From SZUA-430 sp040381215 (GTDB taxonomy: Bacteria; Pseudomonadota; Alphaproteobacteria; Micropepsales; Micropepsaceae): DNA of 64,000 nt. The notes beneath the pieces were generated by a model. It ran no database searches. It was not told where the DNA came from and saw only the letters and a list, made by a program, of their open reading frames with translations. Positions 59,182 to 64,000 of this stretch are shown here, piece after piece; position 1 is the stretch's first letter, and every line of letters starts with the position of its first letter. A program made the translations under genes and the position numbers. Location of the stretch: assembly GCA_040381215.1 (NCBI GenBank), contig JBEIHO010000003.1, positions 34,054 to 98,053 on the forward strand, read 5' to 3'.

Positions 59182-61142
59182 TTGCCACCTCCGACGATGA
59201 ACCAGGTGGCCAGCAAGGCCACGCCTGCGAGCATCGCGAACGCGTAATGGTAGAGGTAGCCGCTCTGGAAGCGGACAGCTTGCTTGGTCCATTCGGCGAT
59301 GCCGGCCGACACTCCGTCAGGGCCCACGCCATCGATGAGGCGGCCGTCGCCCTGCTTCCACAGGAAGTAGCCAAGCGCCTTCGCGCTGCGGACGAAGAGG
59401 AAGTCGTAGATCTCGTCGAAATACCATTTGTTGTAGAAGAACAGGTAGAGCGGGCCTCGCTTTGCTGCCATGCGCGCCGGCACATCCGGGTAATCCATGT
59501 AGAACACCCAGGCGACCGTGAAGCCGATCAGCATGACGGCCGCGGGCGACAGAAGCACCCAGAGTGGCACGTGATGGCGTGCGTCGAGAGCCGTGTGTTC
59601 CTGCAGGTTGACGATGGCGCCACGCCAGAACTCGATGTTGTGGTGTCCGAGGAACTGCTCGTGGAAGAGAATGCCCGAGAACAGGGCGCCGGCGGCCAGG
59701 ATCAACAGCGGTACCAGCATGACCGGCGGCGATTCATGGGCGTGATCGAAGGCGTGGTGGTCGCCCCGGTGCTTGCCGTGGAAGGTCATGAAGATCAGGC
59801 GCCACGAGTAGAACGACGTCATGCCTGCCGCCACGATGCCGAGGGCAAAGGCGTAGTTGCCGACGCCTGTATGCGCGGCGAAGGCGCTCTCGATGATGGC
59901 GTCCTTGGACCAGAAGCCGGCGAGGAACGGAAAGCCGGTCAGGGCCAGGGTTCCGATGACCATCATCCAGTAGGTGACCGGGATCTTCTTGCGGATGCCA
60001 CCCATGCGGCGCATGTCCTGCTCGTCGGACAGGGCGTGGATGACCGAGCCCGCACCAAGGAACAACAGCGCCTTGAAGAAGGCATGCGTGAACAGGTGGA
60101 ACATCGCTGCCTGATAGGCACCGACGCCGGCGGCGAAGAACATGTAACCCAGCTGCGAACAGGTCGAGTAGGCGACCACCCGCTTGATGTCGTTCTGGAA
60201 CAGGCCGACGGTCGCTGCGAAGAACGCCGTCGTTGCGCCCACGACCGTGACGACCTCGAGGGCGAAGGGAGCGAGCTCGAACAGCGGCGAGCAGCGCACA
60301 ACGAGGAACACGCCGGCCGTGACCATCGTGGCCGCGTGGATGAGGGCCGACACGGGGGTCGGGCCCTCCATGGCGTCCGGCAGCCAGGTGTGCAGGAAGA
60401 ACTGCGCCGACTTGCCCATGGCGCCCATGAACAGCAGCAGGCAGGTGGTGGTCAGGATATCGACCTGGAAACCCGCGAACTCGAACGACTTCCCGGCGAA
60501 CTCCTTGGCCTGCTGGAAAACCCCGGGGGTCGCGGCGGTGCCGAAATCCAGCGTGCCGAAGGTCAGGAAGACAGCGAAAATGCCGAGCGCAAAGCCGAAG
60601 TCACCCACGCGATTGACAATGAAGGCCTTCATCGCGGCGGCGTTCGCCGTGGGCTTCTTGAACCAGAACCCGATCAGCAGATACGAGGCCAGACCGACGC
60701 CTTCCCAGCCGAAGAAAAGCTGCACGAAATTGTCGGAGGTCACCAGCATGAGCATGGCGAAGGTGAACAGGGACAGGTAGGCGAAGAAGCGCGGGCGGTG
60801 CTCGTCGTGGTGCATGTAGCCAATGGAATAGACGTGCACGAGCGATGATACGCCCGTCACCACCACCAGCATCACCGATGTCAGCGCATCGACACGAATG
60901 GCCCAGTCCACCTGCAGGGCACCTGAATCAATGAACTGGAACAGGGTCAGGACGCGCGGCTTGTCGAGTTCGAACGTCGGCAGGTCGAACAGGAAGGCGG
61001 CGACGGACAGGATGGCGGTCGCGCACAGCAGAATGGTGGCGGTGTATTCCGCGGCGTGTTCGCCGAGGCGCTTGCCCATGAGACCGGCAAGAATGGCGCC
61101 CGTGAGCGGAAGGACGAGGATGGCCTGGTAGAGCAATTCCAC
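59178..61142 (-). CDS. nuoL: NADH-quinone oxidoreductase subunit L
   Basis: Distal proton-pumping subunit of complex I, 654 residues. It has 14 core helices plus the long lateral C-terminal helix and last TM (YLYHYAFAMLAGVALLATWFIV). Motifs include FFGWEGVGLASYLLIGFW, GAMGKSAQFFLHTWLPDAMEGPTPVSALIHAATMV and DIKRVVAYSTCSQLGYMFFA. The His-rich loop HGKHRGDHHAFDHAHESPP between helices is typical of proteobacterial NuoL. It is 5 bases from nuoK. Confidence 0.97.
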   Translation of the reverse strand: MELLYQAILVLPLTGAILAGLMGKRLGEHAAEYTATILLCATAILSVAAFLFDLPTFELDKPRVLTLFQFIDSGALQVDWAIRVDALTSVMLVVVTGVSSLVHVYSIGYMHHDEHRPRFFAYLSLFTFAMLMLVTSDNFVQLFFGWEGVGLASYLLIGFWFKKPTANAAAMKAFIVNRVGDFGFALGIFAVFLTFGTLDFGTAATPGVFQQAKEFAGKSFEFAGFQVDILTTTCLLLFMGAMGKSAQFFLHTWLPDAMEGPTPVSALIHAATMVTAGVFLVVRCSPLFELAPFALEVVTVVGATTAFFAATVGLFQNDIKRVVAYSTCSQLGYMFFAAGVGAYQAAMFHLFTHAFFKALLFLGAGSVIHALSDEQDMRRMGGIRKKIPVTYWMMVIGTLALTGFPFLAGFWSKDAIIESAFAAHTGVGNYAFALGIVAAGMTSFYSWRLIFMTFHGKHRGDHHAFDHAHESPPVMLVPLLILAAGALFSGILFHEQFLGHHNIEFWRGAIVNLQEHTALDARHHVPLWVLLSPAAVMLIGFTVAWVFYMDYPDVPARMAAKRGPLYLFFYNKWYFDEIYDFLFVRSAKALGYFLWKQGDGRLIDGVGPDGVSAGIAEWTKQAVRFQSGYLYHYAFAMLAGVALLATWFIVGGGK

Positions 61143-61147
61143 GCTGT

Positions 61148-61456
61148 CTACCCTTTCATGATGTTGACGTCTTCAACGGCAATCGATCCACGATTGCGGA
61201 AGTAGACGACGAGGATGGCAAGGCCGATGGCGGCTTCGGCAGCGGCCACGGTAAGCACGAGCAGGGCGAAGACCTGGCCGGTCAGGTCGCCCAGGAAAGA
61301 CGAGAATGCGACGAGGTTGATGTTGACCGAGAGCAGGATCAGCTCGATCGACATCAGGATGACGATCACGTTCTTCCGGTTGATGAAGATGCCAAGGATG
61401 CCGATGGTGAACAGCGCCGCTGCAACGGCCAGGTAATGGCCAAGTCCGATATCCAT
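61148..61456 (-). CDS. nuoK: NADH-quinone oxidoreductase subunit K
   Basis: 102-residue, three-helix membrane subunit. The two buried Glu residues important for proton transfer are in MSIELILLSVNINLVAFS and VAAAEAAIGLAILVVYFR. ATG 61456 begins MDIGLGHYLAVAAALF and gives the usual length. It lies 2 bases after nuoJ; the frame is open far upstream but there it is out of register with nuoJ. Confidence 0.96.
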   Translation of the reverse strand: MDIGLGHYLAVAAALFTIGILGIFINRKNVIVILMSIELILLSVNINLVAFSSFLGDLTGQVFALLVLTVAAAEAAIGLAILVVYFRNRGSIAVEDVNIMKG

Positions 61457-61458
61457 GG

Positions 61459-62067
61459 TCAGAGCCCCTCTCCCGGCCGCACCTTGCGCAGTTCGACACC
61501 CTGCTCGCGCGTGCGGCCTATCTGCGCGGAGACGTTCTGGCGTTTGACACCTTCGCGGTGTCGCAACGTCAGCACGATGGCGCCGATCATCGCGACGAGG
61601 AGAACCATGCCGGCGCCCTGGAACACGTGAACGAACTGCGTGTACATGATGAGGCCCAGCGCCTCGGTGTTGGTTGTATCCTGCGGGGTCGGAAACCGGG
61701 CCACAGCCTGGGCAGTTGGCGACAGGACCCAACCGAAGCCAACGGCCGCCAGTTCCAGGAAGAAGACGGCGGAGAGAAGGCCACCCAAGGGCGCGTACTG
61801 CAGGAAGCCCTGGCGCAGTTCGGAAAAATCGATGTCCAGCATCATGACCACGAACAGGAACAGCACCGCCACCGCGCCCACATAGACGACGACCAGGACC
61901 ATGGCGAGGAACTCGGCGCCGAGGAGGACGAACAAGGCTGCGGCATTGAAGAAGGCCAGGATGAGGAAGAGCACGGAATGGACCGGGTTCCTGGCCGAAA
62001 CGACCAGCAAGGCCGATCCGATCAGCACGGTCGCAAACACGTAAAAGGCGATGGTGGCTGCCAGCAC
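61459..62067 (-). CDS. nuoJ: NADH-quinone oxidoreductase subunit J
   Basis: 202-residue, five-helix membrane subunit at the joint between the hydrophilic and membrane arms. The conserved flexible third helix is recognisable as AMVLVVVYVGAVAVLFLFVVMML (with the pi-bulge Tyr/Gly). The C-terminal ~30 residues are cytoplasmic and basic. A 47-base gap separates it from nuoI upstream, the largest inside this nuo block. Confidence 0.95.
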   Translation of the reverse strand: MLAATIAFYVFATVLIGSALLVVSARNPVHSVLFLILAFFNAAALFVLLGAEFLAMVLVVVYVGAVAVLFLFVVMMLDIDFSELRQGFLQYAPLGGLLSAVFFLELAAVGFGWVLSPTAQAVARFPTPQDTTNTEALGLIMYTQFVHVFQGAGMVLLVAMIGAIVLTLRHREGVKRQNVSAQIGRTREQGVELRKVRPGEGL

Positions 62068-62114
62068 GTCTGTCGTTCCTTGGTTGCGTCGACCTTGTTG
62101 TTCAGGGTCCCCGC

Positions 62115-62606
62115 CTAGCGGTAGGGGGCGTCCAGTTCGAGGTTGCGGGCGATCTCGCGTTCCCAGCGATCGCCATTGGCCAGGAGCCTCGCCTTGTCAT
62201 AAAGGAGTTCCTCGCGGGTCTCGGTCGCGAACTCGAAGTTCGGGCCTTCCACGATCGCATCGACTGGGCAGGCTTCCTGGCAGAAGCCGCAATAGATGCA
62301 CTTCACCATGTCGATGTCGTAGCGGACCGTCCGTCGCGTGCCGTCATTGCCGCGCGGGCCTGCCTCGATGGTGATCGCCTGCGCCGGGCATATCGCCTCG
62401 CAGAGCTTGCAGGCAATGCAGCGCTCCTCGCCGTTGGGATATCGCCTCAGTGCGTGTTCGCCCCGGAAGCGGGGCGACACCGGCCCCTTTTCGAAGGGGT
62501 AGTTCAGCGTTTCCTTGGGACGGAAGAAATAGCGCATCGACAGGAAGAACGCGCTGACGAATTCAGCCAGCAGCAGAGACTTTGCAGCTTGTGCGATGGA
62601 GCTCAT
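62115..62606 (-). CDS. nuoI: NADH-quinone oxidoreductase subunit I
   Basis: 163-residue ferredoxin-like subunit carrying clusters N6a and N6b. Both 4Fe-4S motifs are intact: CIACKLCEAICP and CIYCGFCQEACP. The N-terminal amphipathic helix (AEFVSAFFLSMRYFF) anchors it to the membrane arm. ATG 62606 starts MSSIAQAAKSLLL; an earlier ATG at 62666 lies inside nuoH and adds unconserved residues. It is 19 bases from the nuoH stop. Confidence 0.96.
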   Translation of the reverse strand: MSSIAQAAKSLLLAEFVSAFFLSMRYFFRPKETLNYPFEKGPVSPRFRGEHALRRYPNGEERCIACKLCEAICPAQAITIEAGPRGNDGTRRTVRYDIDMVKCIYCGFCQEACPVDAIVEGPNFEFATETREELLYDKARLLANGDRWEREIARNLELDAPYR

Positions 62607-62625
62607 GAACGGCCTCCTTCCTTCC

Positions 62626-63631
62626 TCACGCTGCCCAGCCGGTAATCTGGAGCACGGTTGCGACAACGAAGAGCATGAAAAGGGAAATCGGAAGGAACAC
62701 CTTCCATCCCAGACGCATCAATTGGTCGTAGCGGTAACGCGGCACGAATGCCTTCACCATGGCGAACATGAAGAACACCAGGCAGACCTTTAGAACAAAC
62801 CAGACGATTCCGGGAACCCAGGTGAACGGCGCGAAATCGAAGGGAGGAAGCCAGCCGCCGAGGAAAAGGATTGTGGTGAGAGCGCACATCAGCACAATCG
62901 CTGCATACTCGCCCAGCATGAACATCATGTAGGGTGTCGAGGAATACTCGACCATGAAGCCAGCAACGAGTTCGGACTCCGCTTCGGGCAGGTCGAATGG
63001 CGGACGGTTGGTCTCGGCAAGTGCGGAAACAAAGAAGATTACGAACAGCGGAAAGAGCGCCAGCCAATGCCAGTCAAGGAAGCTGCCGGGCATGCCAAGC
63101 ATCGTTCCGAGACCTTCCTTCTGGCTGAGCACGATGTCGGTCATGTTGAGCGAGCCGACGCAAAGCAGGACGGAGATGATCACGAAGCCAATGGAGACTT
63201 CGTAGGACACCATCTGCGCCGCAGACCTCAGCGCGCCGAGGAATGCGTATTTCGAGTTCGAAGCCCAGCCGGCCATGATGATGCCGTACACTTCGAGCGA
63301 GGAAATCGCGAAGATGTACAGGATGCCGACATTGATGTTGGCGATCACCCAGTTCTCGCTGACGGGCACCACCGCCCAGGTGGCCAGCGCCAGCGTTACC
63401 GACACGAGCGGCGCCAGCAGGAAAACCGTCTTCGATGCGGATGCCGGAATGACCGGCTCCTTCAGCATGAATTTGAGCAGGTCGGCGAAGGACTGAAGCA
63501 GGCCCCATGGCCCGACCACGTTCGGTCCGCGCCGCAACTGGACGGCGGCCCAGATCTTGCGGTCTGCATAGAGAATGTAGGCGATGAAAATGAGCAAGGC
63601 GACGAGCAGGACGAGGTTTAGCGGCCTGCAG
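62626..63631 (-). CDS. nuoH: NADH-quinone oxidoreductase subunit H, missing its true N-terminus
   Basis: NuoH (ND1 homologue) forms part of the quinone chamber of complex I. About 335 residues are normal: ALLIFIAYILYADRKIWAAVQLRRGPNVVGPWGLLQSFADLLKF, FAISSLEVYGIIMAGWASNSKYAFLGALRSAAQMVSYE, and LPEAESELVAGFMVEYSS with conserved Glu residues. Upstream of about codon NLVLLV the sequence stops resembling NuoH. The reading frame continues into low-GC DNA (an ATG at 63744), but those ~40 residues are Cys/His/Pro-rich and unlike the expected first helix. The break coincides with CTGCAG at 63626-63631. I treat the gene as truncated by a junction, losing perhaps 25-30 residues. Confidence 0.9.
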
Positions 63632-64000
63632 TTTTGGTTGCACACAGGTGTATTTTCAGCATGAGGAGCTCGAGCCATGTCTGGTGCCATGTGCACTTGA
63701 GGGAAACATGGTTTATGGCCAAGTTGACTTTCAACCTGTAGCATTCCAGCATTTTACTCATAGATGTTACTTGCCGTGTGTAGAATTGGAAAGTTTTGAT
63801 TCGGTAGCTAGTTTTGTAACAGAATGCTCTGAATATGTGGTAGTTCTGTTTATGTCCTGGATATCAGCTTGTGAAGTGCAGGACTTTGATCTTAGATGTT
63901 CACTGTTTGTGGCATGGTGGACAGGCAGTTTGTGTGTTAGTTCCCTAGTTTCGTACTCTAGTTTCGCGTTAACTAGCACAGCAGTTAGGCAGTGCTTGAA
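63632..64000. other. Foreign low-GC segment, eukaryote-like non-coding DNA
   Basis: Composition changes abruptly at a CTGCAG site. By hand count 63661-64000 is about 43% G+C, against clearly GC-rich bacterial sequence before it. T-rich and GT-rich runs such as TTTTGTAAC and CTGTTTATG appear, and no frame on either strand looks like a protein. It resembles a plant-type 3' UTR or intergenic sequence, but I cannot identify the source. It replaces the expected 5' end of nuoH and the rest of the nuo operon, so it is most likely a chimeric join. Confidence 0.8.

Noticed and set aside
59247..60848. 533-codon open frame antisense to nuoL
   Set aside because: Charged, low-complexity translation opposite an obvious nuoL; an antisense artefact.
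63632..63744. Extension of nuoH to the ATG at 63744
   Set aside because: The added ~40 residues are Cys/His/Pro-rich and encoded by the low-GC foreign segment; they do not resemble the first NuoH helix.
63767..63979. 70-residue frame in the right-end segment
   Set aside because: Ser/Thr/Lys-rich, no domain; chance frame in AT-richer DNA.

Overview
The window is a stretch of GC-rich alphaproteobacterial chromosome, except for its last ~370 bases, which look foreign. The gene order gltX-gltA, rpsB-tsf-pyrH-frr-uppS-cdsA-dxr-rseP-bamA-ompH-lpxD-fabZ-lpxA-lpxI-lpxB, dnaE, lolDC, proS, mce and nuo-birA-coaX-rnj is characteristic of Alphaproteobacteria. LpxI in place of LpxH, the short ~440-residue ProRS and RNase J fit the same class. 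A Rhodospirillales/Reyranella-like organism is my best guess, but the genus cannot be fixed from the sequence alone. I see no rRNA, tRNA, CRISPR array, transposase, integrase or phage gene.

Layout. 1-3903: comEC (partial, divergent), then gltX and gltA. 3911-18735: one long leftward run for translation (rpsB, tsf, frr), UMP kinase, isoprenoid and phospholipid precursors (dxr, uppS, cdsA), envelope proteolysis and outer-membrane assembly (rseP, bamA, ompH) and lipid A synthesis (lpxD, fabZ, lpxA, lpxI, lpxB). Genes overlap by 4-8 bases or are separated by short gaps, and several GC-rich hairpins sit in the gaps. 18931-25019: accessory block with an aminotransferase, a GST-like protein, TetR, DUF1330, a membrane-anchored sulfatase and a nitronate monooxygenase-like enzyme. 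25107-33269: dnaE, phhA plus a small membrane protein, lolD, lolC, proS. 33557-40030: accessory block with an M16 lipoprotein protease, an EEP-family hydrolase, an EamA transporter and a secreted NlpC/P60-like protein. 40335-41006: DUF1467 and mce. 41272-52899: the largest accessory block, with a POT transporter, patatin lipoprotein, YeiH-type transporter, class III alcohol dehydrogenase, a secreted beta/gamma-crystallin-like protein, Dps, an enoyl-CoA hydratase, and a flavin monooxygenase next to a DUF3089 hydrolase. 53000-63631: rnj, coaX, birA and the respiratory complex I genes nuoN-M-L-K-J-I-H.

The core genes serve envelope biogenesis, translation and respiration. Read against the usual alphaproteobacterial order (nuo-birA-coaX-rnj-mce-DUF1467-proS-lolC-lolD-dnaE-rpsB), the three accessory blocks look like separate insertions into one ancestral supercluster.

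The right end is the strangest feature. nuoH loses its 5' end at a CTGCAG (PstI) site at 63626-63631. From there to 64000 the sequence drops to about 43% G+C (hand count over 63661-64000), has no convincing coding frame and reads like eukaryotic, possibly plant, non-coding DNA. This is most likely a cloning or assembly chimera, or a bacterial contaminant joined to host sequence. I did not find a convincing new multi-gene system. The best biological leads are the monooxygenase/DUF3089 pair, the NlpC-like secreted protein, the crystallin-like protein, the POT transporter with an extra domain, and a GNRA-capped hairpin between ompH and lpxD.
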